Of a stretch of 64,000 nt of DNA, positions 7,960-16,586 are shown one piece after another. A model generated the notes under the pieces. That model ran no database searches, was not told the origin of the DNA, and saw only the letters and a list, made by a program, of their open reading frames with translations. The position numbers were made by a program, and so were the translations under genes. Origin of the DNA: JBNKHH01 sp050290245 (lineage in GTDB: Bacteria > Pseudomonadota > Alphaproteobacteria > Rhodobacterales > Rhodobacteraceae); contig JBNKHH010000059.1 in NCBI GenBank assembly GCA_050290245.1, positions 71,605 to 135,604 on the forward strand. The letters run 5' to 3'. Positions within the stretch are counted from its first letter, which is position 1, and the number at the start of each line of letters is the position of its first letter.

Positions 7960-8108
7960 GAGGAAAACATTGGACCCAGATAGCGCTCACGGGAAGCCAG
8001 CGAAATGCCCTTGCGTCGGGATGTCGCGGGGGTGCGTCAAAGCCCGCCCACGACCCGAAAGGTATTTCGGCGTGGATGTGCGCCGGTCGATCCAGCGGGC
8101 GCTCATTA

Positions 8109-8124
8109 ATGCAAAACTTTGCAT
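8109..8124. promoter_or_regulatory. Inverted repeat upstream of nitrilase
   Basis: ATGCAAA-AC-TTTGCAT is a perfect 7-2-7 inverted repeat, 49 bp before the nitrilase start in a locally AT-rich stretch. It looks like a regulator site; no regulator gene adjoins it. Confidence 0.45.
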
Positions 8125-8173
8125 AATGGGTCCTGCACCCCTAGGCTTGCCCAAAGATCAGGGAGTTCTTCGT

Positions 8174-9106
8174 ATGAAAATTGCAGTCGTACAACAGCCG
8201 CCGGTCTACTTGGACAAGGCGAGGTCCATCGACCGCGCGGTCGAGTTGGTCGACGAGGCAGGGCGTGAAGGCTGCGGTCTGATTGTTTTCCCCGAAGCGT
8301 GGCTTCCGGGATATCCGACCTTTGTCTGGCGCTTGCCACCGGGGGCAGGGATGGGCAAGACCGATGAATTGTTCGCCCTGTCGCAGGCAAATTCGGTAAA
8401 CTTGGCCAAGGACGACCTCGCCCCGGTCCAGGAAGCCGCCAGGGAAGCCGGGACCGTCGTCGTACTTGGCCACCAGGAACTGGACGGCACGGTCAGTGGG
8501 AGCACGCTTTATAACAGCGTTGCCATCATCGACGCTGACGGAGCGATTTTGAACAACCACCGGAAATTGATGCCGACGAATCCCGAGCGCATGGTCTGGG
8601 GGTTTGGCGACGGTTCGACCTTGAATGTGGTCGATACAGCGGTAGGGCGTATTGGAGCGCTACTATGCTGGGAAAACTATATGCCGTTGGCCCGCGCCGC
8701 GCTTTATGCCCAAAACATCGATATATACGTGGCCCCGACCTGGGACAGCGGAGACACCTGGCTTGCCACCATGCAGCACATTGCCCGTGAAGGCGGCTGC
8801 TGGGTGGTCGGCTGCGCCACGTCGATCGAGGTCTCGGATATTCCAGACACACTGCCATACCGGGACGAGCTTTTCCCCAATGCGGGCGAATGGATCAACC
8901 CGGGCGACGCGGTCGTGTACAAGCCGTTCGGCGGACCGCAGGCCGGGCCGATGCACAGGGAAAAGGGACTGTTGATCACGGACATCGATGTCGATGCCGC
9001 CCGCAGTTCCCGTCGCAAGTTTGACGCCTGCGGCCATTATGCCCGACCCGACGTTTTTCAACTGACGGTGAACCGCAGACGGCAGGCGCCTGTCGTGTTC
9101 GAATGA
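8174..9106 (+). CDS. Nitrilase (carbon-nitrogen hydrolase)
   Basis: A 310-residue nitrilase-branch enzyme with the catalytic triad E41 (FPEAWLPGYP), K131 (HRKLMPTNPE) and C165 (CWENYMPLAR). The CWENYMPLAR motif and the EAWLPGYP loop are typical of true nitrilases (EC 3.5.5.1), which turn nitriles into carboxylic acids and ammonia, rather than of amidases. The start ATG 8174 follows GGGAG by nine bases; the longer upstream frame is rejected. The substrate (aromatic, aliphatic or cyanide-type) cannot be told. No transporter or nitrile hydratase is next to it. Confidence 0.88.
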   Translation: MKIAVVQQPPVYLDKARSIDRAVELVDEAGREGCGLIVFPEAWLPGYPTFVWRLPPGAGMGKTDELFALSQANSVNLAKDDLAPVQEAAREAGTVVVLGHQELDGTVSGSTLYNSVAIIDADGAILNNHRKLMPTNPERMVWGFGDGSTLNVVDTAVGRIGALLCWENYMPLARAALYAQNIDIYVAPTWDSGDTWLATMQHIAREGGCWVVGCATSIEVSDIPDTLPYRDELFPNAGEWINPGDAVVYKPFGGPQAGPMHREKGLLITDIDVDAARSSRRKFDACGHYARPDVFQLTVNRRRQAPVVFE

Positions 9107-9316
9107 GCGGCGGCGGCTCACGCTCTATTGACTTGTTCGTCGATGCAACGCCCGAAAGGATTCCCTGCGCGGCGTCAGTGCGGTTCTGCGTCTGATCCCG
9201 GTTGCATCAGACCCCGAAGGCACCACCACGAGGATCAGCGCCCCGGCCCAGAGCAGCGCCATGTGCAGCCGAAGGATCGGCTGTACCGCCCCACGCGTCC
9301 TTGCTGAATGCGACGC

Positions 9317-10048
9317 CTATTCTTTGCGATAGACCGACACATGCATCTTGCTGTCAGCCGTGAAGCGCTCGCCGTTCCACCCGCCCCAGCGGTTTGCCAG
9401 CTTCAGCCCAGCCAGTTCGGCCATGAGATCGATTTCGGCAGGCCAAGCATAGCGCATGGGAAGCGGAACCAGTTTCATCGTGTCTTGGCAGATACGGATG
9501 CGCTGGAACTCCAGGAGTTGGCGAACAGGATCATGCGTCGCGGCTTCCAGCCAGACCTCGTCCATGGTCAGCCGTTTGGTCTGCGTTCTTTGCCCGTTTT
9601 CGAACCCTGAGAGGTCCGGTACAAAGGTTTCGATCAGGAAGCTGCCGCTGTTAGAAAGCCGCTTGGCTACGTTTCGAAAGCACCGGACCTGGGCCTCCTG
9701 GCTGGTCAGGTTGAACAGGGTGTTGAAGACCAGGAAAACATGGTCGAACGGTCCGTCGATTCCGACGTCGGCCATGTCGCCAAGGGCAATCTCGATGTCT
9801 GCCGCGCCGGGCTTTTCGCGCAGCTTGGCCACCATCTCGGGCGAGGCCTCGACCCCCGATACATCATGGCCACGCTCGACCAGGGGTAGCGCGATGCGCC
9901 CGGAGCCAATGGCCAGTTCTAGGATGCGCCCCTGACCGGCCAGGCGCGAGATCAGTGCGACAGTGGCTTCGGTCGTACCGGGATCGTGCAACAGATCGTA
10001 GTCCTCGGCATTCAGTGCGCCAAATGTGGCTGGGCCGAAACCTTCCAT
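9317..10048 (-). CDS. Class I SAM-dependent methyltransferase
   Basis: A 243-residue methyltransferase. Motif I is seen as ILELAIGSGRIALPL (about residues 42-56), the acidic end of strand 2 as VSGVEASPEM, and motif II/III as IEIALGDMADV. The C-terminal half carries LIETFVPDL. The substrate is unknown. It ends the run metG-methyltransferase: its start is three bases beyond the metG stop, so it is translated from the same message. Confidence 0.8.
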   Translation of the reverse strand: MEGFGPATFGALNAEDYDLLHDPGTTEATVALISRLAGQGRILELAIGSGRIALPLVERGHDVSGVEASPEMVAKLREKPGAADIEIALGDMADVGIDGPFDHVFLVFNTLFNLTSQEAQVRCFRNVAKRLSNSGSFLIETFVPDLSGFENGQRTQTKRLTMDEVWLEAATHDPVRQLLEFQRIRICQDTMKLVPLPMRYAWPAEIDLMAELAGLKLANRWGGWNGERFTADSKMHVSVYRKE

Positions 10049-10051
10049 GAC

Positions 10052-11767
10052 TTAACGGGTGCCTGCAAAGCGGGTCTGCCAGCTTTCGCGGTCGTCGTCG
10101 CTGATTTTGGCAAAAAGAACATCTGGTACCGAGAAGGCGTGGCCGGCGGGCAGGGCGCATAGGGCCTCTTTCATGTCGCCCGGCCATTCGGTGTCCAGCG
10201 TGTTCATCGCGCTCAGCATCCTCGCTGCAGCCTCGGGAATGAAGGGCGCAGAAATCACCGCATAGACTCGGATCAGGTTCAGCGCCAAACGCACCTGCGC
10301 CGCCGCCTTGTCGGGATCTTCCTTGAAGACCGACCAGGGCGCCGCCGATTGCAGGTATTCGTTGCCCAGGACCCACAGCGCGCGCAATTCGGACGCGGCC
10401 TTGCGGACCTCGATCGCTTCCATCTGCGCCTGGTAGGCCGCCAAGCCAGCGTCCAGCTTTTCGATCAAAGCCTCTTCTTCAGCACCCCAGTCGCCACCGG
10501 CCGGGATCTCCTCACCGAACTTCGAACGGCAGAACTTGGTCACGCGGCTGACGAAATTCCCCAGCACGTCGGCCAGGTCCTTGTTGACCGATTGCTGGAA
10601 ATTTTCCCATGTGAATTCACTGTCCGATGACTCGGGGGCATGGGACAGAAGCCACCAGCGCCAATAGTCGGCAGGCAGGATTTCCAAAGCCTGATCCTGG
10701 AATATGCCGCGCCCGCGCGAGGTCGAGAACTGGCCGCCGTCATAGTTCAGATAGTTGAACGACTTGATGTAATCGACCATTTTCCACGGTTCGCCGGAGC
10801 CAATCATCGTTGCCGGGAACGAAAGCGTGTGGAAGGGAACGTTGTCCTTGCCCATGAACTGGACGTAGCGGACATCGTCGGCACCCTTGTCGGTGCGCCA
10901 CCAGCGTTCCCATTCAGCGTCCGGCGCGCCGCGCGCGTCGGCCCATTCCTTGCCGCAGGCGATGTATTCGATGGGGGCGTCGAACCAGACGTAGAAAACC
11001 TTGCCCTCCATGCCCGGCCAATCCTCGTCACCCTTTTTGACGGGAATGCCCCAGTCCAGGTCGCGGGTGATGCCGCGGTCGCGCAGCCCGTCGCCGTCGT
11101 TCAGCCACTTCTTGGCGATCGAGGTCGTCAGAATGGGCCAATCGGTCTTGCTGTCGATCCAGTCGGACAGCTGCTCGCTGAGCAGCGACTGCTTCAGGTA
11201 CAGGTGTTTGGTCTCGCGGACTTCGAGATCGGTGGAACCCGACAGGGTCGAGTGCGGTTCGATCAGATCGGTCGGATCAAGCTGTTTGGTGCAGTTGTCA
11301 CACTGGTCGCCGCGCGCGCTGTCATAGCCGCAATTGGGGCAGGTGCCTTCGATATACCGATCCGGCAGAAAGCGGCCGTCGGCGTTGGAATAGACCTGGC
11401 TCTCGGTCACTTCCTCTATCAACCCGGCATCGGCCAGCCGGCCAGCCAGATGTTGGGTCAGCCAGTGGTTGGCGGGCGAAGATGAACGCCCGAAGTGGTC
11501 GAACGACAAACCGAAGCCTTCTGCGATCTTGGCCTGCACGTCATGCAGTTCAGCGCAATATTCAGCGACACCTTGTCCCGCCTTGCCCGCGGCGATTTCC
11601 GCAGGCGTGCCGTGTTCATCGGTGGCGCAAAGGAACAATACCTCGTGGCCCCGCGCGCGCATGTACCGGGCATATAGGTCAGCCGGAAGCTGGCTGCCGA
11701 CAAGATTGCCCAGATGCTTGATCCCGTTGATATACGGCAGGGCCGATGTGATGAGGATACGCGCCAT
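10052..11767 (-). CDS. metG: Methionyl-tRNA synthetase
   Basis: A 571-residue class I synthetase that charges tRNA-Met. The HIGH-like signature is in ALPYINGIKHLGN near residue 15. A zinc knuckle with CPNCG and CDNC lies at about residues 145-160. The KMSKS-like loop reads GGQFSTSRGRG near residue 335, with Gln where the family usually has Lys. The start at 11767 (MARILITSALPY) fits the family; an upstream extension to 11938 is not supported. There is no C-terminal tRNA-binding (EMAP) domain. A methyltransferase follows three bases after the stop. Confidence 0.95.
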   Translation of the reverse strand: MARILITSALPYINGIKHLGNLVGSQLPADLYARYMRARGHEVLFLCATDEHGTPAEIAAGKAGQGVAEYCAELHDVQAKIAEGFGLSFDHFGRSSSPANHWLTQHLAGRLADAGLIEEVTESQVYSNADGRFLPDRYIEGTCPNCGYDSARGDQCDNCTKQLDPTDLIEPHSTLSGSTDLEVRETKHLYLKQSLLSEQLSDWIDSKTDWPILTTSIAKKWLNDGDGLRDRGITRDLDWGIPVKKGDEDWPGMEGKVFYVWFDAPIEYIACGKEWADARGAPDAEWERWWRTDKGADDVRYVQFMGKDNVPFHTLSFPATMIGSGEPWKMVDYIKSFNYLNYDGGQFSTSRGRGIFQDQALEILPADYWRWWLLSHAPESSDSEFTWENFQQSVNKDLADVLGNFVSRVTKFCRSKFGEEIPAGGDWGAEEEALIEKLDAGLAAYQAQMEAIEVRKAASELRALWVLGNEYLQSAAPWSVFKEDPDKAAAQVRLALNLIRVYAVISAPFIPEAAARMLSAMNTLDTEWPGDMKEALCALPAGHAFSVPDVLFAKISDDDRESWQTRFAGTR

Positions 11768-11848
11768 GACTGTCTCCGAAACCGTTGGAGACGTCTCATA
11801 GCCCAGCCCCGCACCCCCGTCACCCCCAGTTTCCACCCCCTCGCAACG

Positions 11849-11873
11849 TCCGGAGAGTATTTTCAAAAAGAAG
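11849..11873 (+). repeat. GTATTT...GAAG intergenic element, short copy
   Basis: TCCGGAGAGTATTTTCAAAA followed by AGAAG, between ppk2 and metG. It shares the CCGG.GA(G/T)ATTTT...GAAG layout with the elements at 51438, 56105 and 63567 but lacks the leading GGGGC/GCCCC hairpin. Confidence 0.4.
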
Positions 11874-11963
11874 CAGGTGCACACTTTGGCTGTGAGTACC
11901 CGCAGGTTTTCTCTTAGACAAAACTTTCGGAGCCTCAATCAGAGAGACAGGAGTGAAACTCCC

Positions 11964-12875
11964 TCAGTCTTTGCCGCGTTTGCGGGTGTCCGGGTGTAGG
12001 GCCGTCGCAAGGATATGATCCGTGTTGTGCAGGACGTGATCGGCCTTGCCCACGATACGCGGATCGGGCGGTGTTGCGATCGAGGTGTCCTTGCCGGGGT
12101 AATCCAGGGACGACAGGAAATGGCGCATGCAGTTCAGGCGAGCGCGTTTCTTGTCGTCCGACTTGATGATTGTCCAGGGCGCATCGGCGGTGTCTGTATA
12201 AAACAGCATTGCCTCTTTCGCCTCGGTATAGTCGTCCCATTTGTCCAGTGACGCCTTGTCGATTGGCGACAGCTTCCACCGCTTCAGCGGATCGTTCTCG
12301 CGCGATTTGAACCGGCGGCGCTGTTCGTCGCGGGTGACCGAGAACCAGTACTTGTAAAGCCGGATGCCGGACCGCACCATCATGCGCTCCAAATCGGGGG
12401 TCTGGCGCATGAACTCCAGATACTCGAACGGCTCACAGAACCCCATGACACGCTCGACTCCTGCGCGGTTGTACCAGGACCGGTCATAGAACACCATTTC
12501 CCCGACCGTGGGCAGTTCGGTGACATAGCGCTGGAAATACCACTGGCCCTTTTCTTTATCCGTCGGCTTGTTCAGTGCAACGACCCGCGCGGCGCGGGGG
12601 TTCAGGTGTTCGGTAAAACGTTTGATCGTCCCACCCTTGCCAGCAGCGTCGCGGCCTTCGAATAACAATACGAACTTTTGTCCGGTCTCTTGGGCCCAGA
12701 TCTGAACTTTTAGAAGTTCGGCCTGCAACTGGGCCTTCTCGGCCTCATAGGTCTTGCGGTCCAGCTTTTCTGAATAGGGATAGCGACCGTTGTCAAAGAT
12801 TGGCCCAACGTCTGGAACCGGCACCATTGCGTTTTCTTTTCCGGTCTCTGTTTTCTTCGCCGCTGTCCCGTCCAT
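11964..12875 (-). CDS. ppk2: Polyphosphate kinase 2
   Basis: A 303-residue PPK2-family enzyme that moves phosphate between polyphosphate and nucleotides. It has the Walker A-like GRDAAGKGG (about residues 75-83), the following FTEHLNPR, the Walker B region VFYDRSWYNRAGVE with the catalytic Asp, and the lid region SVTRDEQRRRF. One PPK2 domain is present and the length fits class I. GGAA precedes the start. Whether it prefers GDP or ADP cannot be read. It stands alone between metG and fabI on the same strand, with about 80-200 bp on each side. Confidence 0.92.
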   Translation of the reverse strand: MDGTAAKKTETGKENAMVPVPDVGPIFDNGRYPYSEKLDRKTYEAEKAQLQAELLKVQIWAQETGQKFVLLFEGRDAAGKGGTIKRFTEHLNPRAARVVALNKPTDKEKGQWYFQRYVTELPTVGEMVFYDRSWYNRAGVERVMGFCEPFEYLEFMRQTPDLERMMVRSGIRLYKYWFSVTRDEQRRRFKSRENDPLKRWKLSPIDKASLDKWDDYTEAKEAMLFYTDTADAPWTIIKSDDKKRARLNCMRHFLSSLDYPGKDTSIATPPDPRIVGKADHVLHNTDHILATALHPDTRKRGKD

Positions 12876-12908
12876 TGCACGTTCCTTTTTTTGACACGCG
12901 CAAAGTAT

Positions 12909-12933
12909 AAGGCCGAGCGCACCGCCCGGCCTT
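12909..12933 (-). terminator. Possible terminator after fabI
   Basis: AAGGCCG (12909-12915) pairs with CGGCCTT (12927-12933) across 11 bases, 25 bases beyond the fabI stop. The U-run that follows on the reverse strand is poor, so this is a weak call. Confidence 0.4.
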
Positions 12934-12957
12934 GATACCGATCAATTCTAAAAATTT

Positions 12958-13746
12958 TCAGAGGTTTTCCGACTGCATCATGCCTAGCACGTGATAACCG
13001 CCGTCGACGTGGATGATCTCGCCCGTGGTGCAGGCTCCGTGATCACTGGCCAGGAAAACAGCCGCGCCGCCTACGGCCTCCAGCGTTGCATTCGCGCGAA
13101 GCGGAGCGTTGGCCTCGGTCGTCTTGAAGGTCTTGCGCGCGCCGCCGATGGCCGCCCCGGCAAGCGTCTTCATCGGGCCGGGAGAAATCGCATTCACCCG
13201 AATGCCCTCGGGGCCGAGGTCATTGGCCAGATAGCGCATTGCGCTTTCCAGTGCTGCCTTGGCCACGCCCATCACGTTGTAATTCGGCTGGACCCGGTTC
13301 GACCCCATGTAGGTCAGCGTGATGATCGAGCCACCTTCGCTCATCATGGGCCGTGCGCGGCGCGCGACGTCGACCAACGAATAACAGGAAATATCCAGCG
13401 AATTCTTGAAGTTCTCGCGGCTCGTATCCACGAAACGCCCCGTCAGCTCGTTCTTGTCAGAAAAGGCGATAGCATGGACGACGAAATCCAGCCGCCCCCA
13501 ACGATCCTGCAATGCCGCGAACGCGCGATCCATCGAGGCCTCGTCGGTCACGTCCACGTCGACCAAGATGTCGCTGCCAACGCTGGCGGCCAAAGGCTCG
13601 ACCCGTTTGCCAAAGCCTTCGCCCTGGTACGTGAAGGCAAGTTCAGCGCCCTCGTCGGCCAGGGCTTTGGCAATGCCCCAGGCGATCGAGCGCTCGTTCG
13701 CCACGCCCATCACCAACCCGCGTTTGCCCTTCATCAGGTCGGCCAT
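12958..13746 (-). CDS. fabI: Enoyl-[acyl-carrier-protein] reductase (NADH)
   Basis: A 262-residue short-chain dehydrogenase family enzyme that carries out the last reduction of fatty acid elongation. It has the FabI-type N-terminus KGKRGLVMGVANERSIAWGI, the catalytic Tyr and Lys in PNYNVMGVAKAALE (about residues 158-171), and the C-terminal GEIIHVDGGYHVLGM. FabI is the target of triclosan-like inhibitors in other bacteria. It starts four bases after the fabB stop, so fabB-fabI is one transcription unit. Confidence 0.95.
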   Translation of the reverse strand: MADLMKGKRGLVMGVANERSIAWGIAKALADEGAELAFTYQGEGFGKRVEPLAASVGSDILVDVDVTDEASMDRAFAALQDRWGRLDFVVHAIAFSDKNELTGRFVDTSRENFKNSLDISCYSLVDVARRARPMMSEGGSIITLTYMGSNRVQPNYNVMGVAKAALESAMRYLANDLGPEGIRVNAISPGPMKTLAGAAIGGARKTFKTTEANAPLRANATLEAVGGAAVFLASDHGACTTGEIIHVDGGYHVLGMMQSENL

Positions 13747-13750
13747 GGCG

Positions 13751-14971
13751 TCACCCGTGAACCTTGGACATGACGAGCGAAGCGTTGGTGCCGCCGAAGC
13801 CGAAGCTGTTGGACAGAACCGTGTCCAGGTCGGTTTCGACCATCTCGGTCGCGATCTCTTCGGGACGGATCGCGGGGTCGAGCGTCTTGACGTTGATCGA
13901 GGGCGCGATGAACCCCTTTTCCAGCATGATCAGCGAATAGATCGCCTCGTGCACACCGGCCGCACCCAAGGAATGGCCGGTCATCGACTTGGTTGAGGAA
14001 ATTGGTGCGTGATCGTCGCCCAGAACACGGCGCACGGCCTCTACCTCAGTCACGTCGCCGACGGGCGTCGAGGTGCCATGGGCGTTGACGTAATCCACCT
14101 TGCGGTCGCCGATGGTCGAAACCGCCAGCCGCATCGACCGCTCGCCGCCCTCGCCGGAGGGGGCAACCATGTCATAGCCGTCCGAGGTCGCGCCATAGCC
14201 CGTCACCTCGGCGTAGATCTTCGCGCCACGCGCCTTTGCGTGCTCGTATTCCTCCAGCACGACCATACCGCCGCCGCCGCCAATCACGAACCCGTCGCGG
14301 GTTTCGTCAAAGGCACGGGCCGCCTCGGTAGGGGTGTCGTTGTACTTGGACGACATGGCGCCCATGGCGTCGAACAGGCAGGAAAGCGTCCAGTCGACCT
14401 CTTCGCCGCCGCCGGCAAAGACGATGTCCTGCTTGCCCATCTGGATCAATTCCGCGCCGTTGCCGATGCAATGCGCGCTTGTCGAACAGGCTGAGGTGAT
14501 CGAATAATTCACACCCTTGATCTTGAACGGCGTCGCCAGACAGGCCGAAACCGTAGACGACATGCAGCGCGTCACCATGAAGGGACCCATCCGCTTGGGC
14601 GCGCCCTTTTCGATCACGGTGTTATGGGCGCTGAAGAAGTTCGACGTCGACGGACCGCCCGAACCCGCGACCAACCCGGTCCGCTCGTTCGAAATGTCGT
14701 CTTCCTCCAGGCCGGAATCGGCGAGAGCCTGCTCCATTGCCAGATAGGCATAGGCGGCGGTCGGCCCCATGAAACGAAGCTGGCGCTTGTCGATATGCTC
14801 GGCCAGGTCGATCTGCGGAATCCCCGCGATCTGGCTGCGGAACCCGTGTTCGGCATAGTTCGGCTCGAAGGCGATGCCCGAGCGGCCGGCACGAAGGCTG
14901 GCTTCGACTTCGGCGGCAGAATTTCCAATGGGGCAGATAATCCCGATCCCGGTGATGACGACGCGGCGCAT
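13751..14971 (-). CDS. fabB: 3-oxoacyl-[acyl-carrier-protein] synthase I
   Basis: A 406-residue condensing enzyme. The catalytic triad is C162 (TSACSTSAHC), H298 (NAHGTSTPVGD) and H333 (TGHSLGAAG). Length and the FNYSITSAC-like context (VNYSITSAC) fit FabB rather than FabF. With FabA it channels cis-3-enoyl chains into unsaturated fatty acids. A clear AGGAGAA precedes the start. In relatives fabB commonly follows fabA directly; here about 2 kb of opposite-strand genes lie between them, so fabB-fabI must have its own promoter in 14972-15167. Confidence 0.95.
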   Translation of the reverse strand: MRRVVITGIGIICPIGNSAAEVEASLRAGRSGIAFEPNYAEHGFRSQIAGIPQIDLAEHIDKRQLRFMGPTAAYAYLAMEQALADSGLEEDDISNERTGLVAGSGGPSTSNFFSAHNTVIEKGAPKRMGPFMVTRCMSSTVSACLATPFKIKGVNYSITSACSTSAHCIGNGAELIQMGKQDIVFAGGGEEVDWTLSCLFDAMGAMSSKYNDTPTEAARAFDETRDGFVIGGGGGMVVLEEYEHAKARGAKIYAEVTGYGATSDGYDMVAPSGEGGERSMRLAVSTIGDRKVDYVNAHGTSTPVGDVTEVEAVRRVLGDDHAPISSTKSMTGHSLGAAGVHEAIYSLIMLEKGFIAPSINVKTLDPAIRPEEIATEMVETDLDTVLSNSFGFGGTNASLVMSKVHG

Positions 14972-15167
14972 GAGTTCTCCTGTCCTTCGGTTCTCGCCTA
15001 TCTAGGACAGCGCGGGCGATGCAGCAAGCGGTTAGGGTGCCGGTATGTTGCCGAGCGGACTGCAAAGCACGACCGAACAGGCCCCTCAAGGACGCTGCTG
15101 GCATGATGTGGGTCAAGTTGTGCCGGCGGCTGTTGTGGGACGCTGAAACGAAAAAGGGAGGCCAATC

Positions 15168-15635
15168 ATGGTAAGGTCGATGCTCCTTTGGGGTGCGTGC
15201 TGTTCAGCCTTGCTCATCCAGCCGGTAACTGCACAAGGCGTGTCCCAAAAGGTTTCAAACGAGATGACAGCCGAACGGTTCGGCCCGGTCGAAATCGTCA
15301 TTGACGACCAGGCGGTAAATGGCTGTTGGACGAACGTCCGCGAAGTCAAAACGATGTCCGAAACGTATCTGACGTCTGAGGCTGGGCTTACCGTTACGTC
15401 CATGGCGCCGGGCAAATTCATCATTTCAGTCATCGCGTCGAGACATAAAGGCAGATGCTCCGGGAGGATTGCGTTGAGGCTTTTCAACGCGGAGCTTGGT
15501 GATCAGGCCGAGTACGGAATGCGATCGGCCGAGTGTAGTCAGGCTGCCCGTTGCGATCCAATGGTCAAATATCAGGTCTCGATGTTCGCACAGGCCCTGC
15601 GTCTCGCGGCTGAAGGCTGGGATGTGACCGAGTAG
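15168..15635 (+). CDS. Secreted protein of unknown function
   Basis: A 155-residue protein with a signal peptide (MVRSMLLWGACCSALLIQPVTAQG, cut predicted after TAQ near residue 23). The mature part has four to five cysteines (NGCWT, GRCSG, AECSQ, ARCDP), consistent with two disulfides in the periplasm. I recognise no domain. GGGAGG lies six bases before the ATG. It is the first gene of the block that separates fabB from fabA; 160 bp separate it from the cytochrome gene on the same strand. Confidence 0.7.
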   Translation: MVRSMLLWGACCSALLIQPVTAQGVSQKVSNEMTAERFGPVEIVIDDQAVNGCWTNVREVKTMSETYLTSEAGLTVTSMAPGKFIISVIASRHKGRCSGRIALRLFNAELGDQAEYGMRSAECSQAARCDPMVKYQVSMFAQALRLAAEGWDVTE

Positions 15636-15794
15636 CTCCCTCAAACGGTAATGCTTCACGTCTCCTGCACGACCGGACTGCAATGGTATGCTGGCAGCTG
15701 GTCGCGAATTTGTTGGCATGCATTGATGGGCAACAACGCGGCTCGTCATTGGAATGGCGATACTGGGCCACGGATTGAAATCGGGGAGGAGACG

Positions 15795-16208
15795 ATGAGA
15801 CTATCCAGTTTGGTATTGGTTGCGGTCATGGCGGTTCATGTTCCCGCTGTCCTGGCCGCCCAGTCGGTCGGTGAGTCCGAGTTCATGAACAGTTGCGCCG
15901 CCTGTCACGGCGCAGACGGCAAGGGCGGAGGGCCGATGGCAGGGTACCTGTCGACTGCACTGCCGGACCTTACGATGCTATCAGGCGGCAACGGCGGAGT
16001 GTTCCCGGTCACAAGGGTATATTCCGTGATCGAGGGGTCGACTCAGGTCGGCGCACACGGAAATCGCGAGATGCCCGTCTGGGGCAACCGCTTCATTGCG
16101 CGCGGCGAAGAACTGGCCAACCCGGAGTTCATCACCGACGAGGCCAGTGTCTTTGCGCGGTTCCGCATCCTGGCATTGACGGAATATCTGGCGTCGATCC
16201 AGCAGTGA
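15795..16208 (+). CDS. Periplasmic class I cytochrome c
   Basis: A 137-residue protein with a signal peptide (about residues 1-22, LAAQS) and one heme-c site CAACH (about residues 33-37) followed by GADGKGGGPMAG. The probable axial methionine is in NREMPVWG near residue 96. It would carry electrons in the periplasm; the partner is unknown. The start at 15795 follows GGGGAGGAG. No oxidase or dehydrogenase gene is adjacent, so it is either a free carrier or the remnant of a larger transferred module. Confidence 0.85.
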   Translation: MRLSSLVLVAVMAVHVPAVLAAQSVGESEFMNSCAACHGADGKGGGPMAGYLSTALPDLTMLSGGNGGVFPVTRVYSVIEGSTQVGAHGNREMPVWGNRFIARGEELANPEFITDEASVFARFRILALTEYLASIQQ

Positions 16209-16302
16209 CCGGTTCGGCGCGGTCTTCCGCGCCGGCCCCGCACTTACATTGTGCCCAGATCGTTCGGGCACGCGCTGCGTTCCGGCAGATTGGCGGATGC
16301 GG

Positions 16303-16337
16303 TTGACTTATGGTATTTTGGTACATATGTACCAAAT
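16303..16337 (+). promoter_or_regulatory. Promoter and palindromic operator of the RHH gene
   Basis: TTGACT (16303-16308), a 17-base spacer, then TATGTA (16326-16331) fit a sigma-70 promoter. A perfect 20-bp palindrome TTTGGTACATATGTACCAAA at 16317-16336 covers the -10 and ends one base before the ATG at 16338. The start of transcription would fall at or next to the A of ATG, so the mRNA is probably leaderless; there is no ribosome-binding site. Repression by the encoded ribbon-helix-helix protein is inferred. Confidence 0.6.
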
Positions 16338-16586
16338 ATGTCCAAGCCCATTGAACGCGTCCAAACCGGAGTCAGGATCGAAAAGCGCCTTTTGAAGGTG
16401 CTGAAAGGCCTGGCTGAACAGCTTGATATGTCGCTCGGCGACCTGATCGAGGGCATGGCGCTCCATGCCTTCGAGGGCAAACCCGCTTTCTCGACCGAAA
16501 CCCGCGCCAAGATCGCGCAACTGAAACAGGTTTATGACCTCGACTGGACGGCCGCCGACAGCCATGTGCACAGAGATGAAGAATGA
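16338..16586 (+). CDS. Small ribbon-helix-helix protein
   Basis: An 82-residue protein. Residues 8-45 read as a beta strand (VQTGVRIEKRLL) and two helices (LKVLKGLAEQLDMS, LGDLIEGMALHAFEG), the layout of ribbon-helix-helix DNA-binding dimers. The C-terminal 35 residues are polar. A 20-bp palindrome sits directly before its start codon, which suggests it represses itself and the overlapping downstream gene (ATGA at 16583-16586). It could be an antitoxin-like regulator, but the partner does not look like a known toxin. Confidence 0.72.
   Translation: MSKPIERVQTGVRIEKRLLKVLKGLAEQLDMSLGDLIEGMALHAFEGKPAFSTETRAKIAQLKQVYDLDWTAADSHVHRDEE

Noticed and set aside
9125..9262. A 45-codon reverse-strand frame with a hydrophobic start (MALLWAGALILVVV)
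   Set aside because: No ribosome site and no recognisable family; it could be a small membrane peptide or the remnant of a gene, but the evidence is too thin to call.
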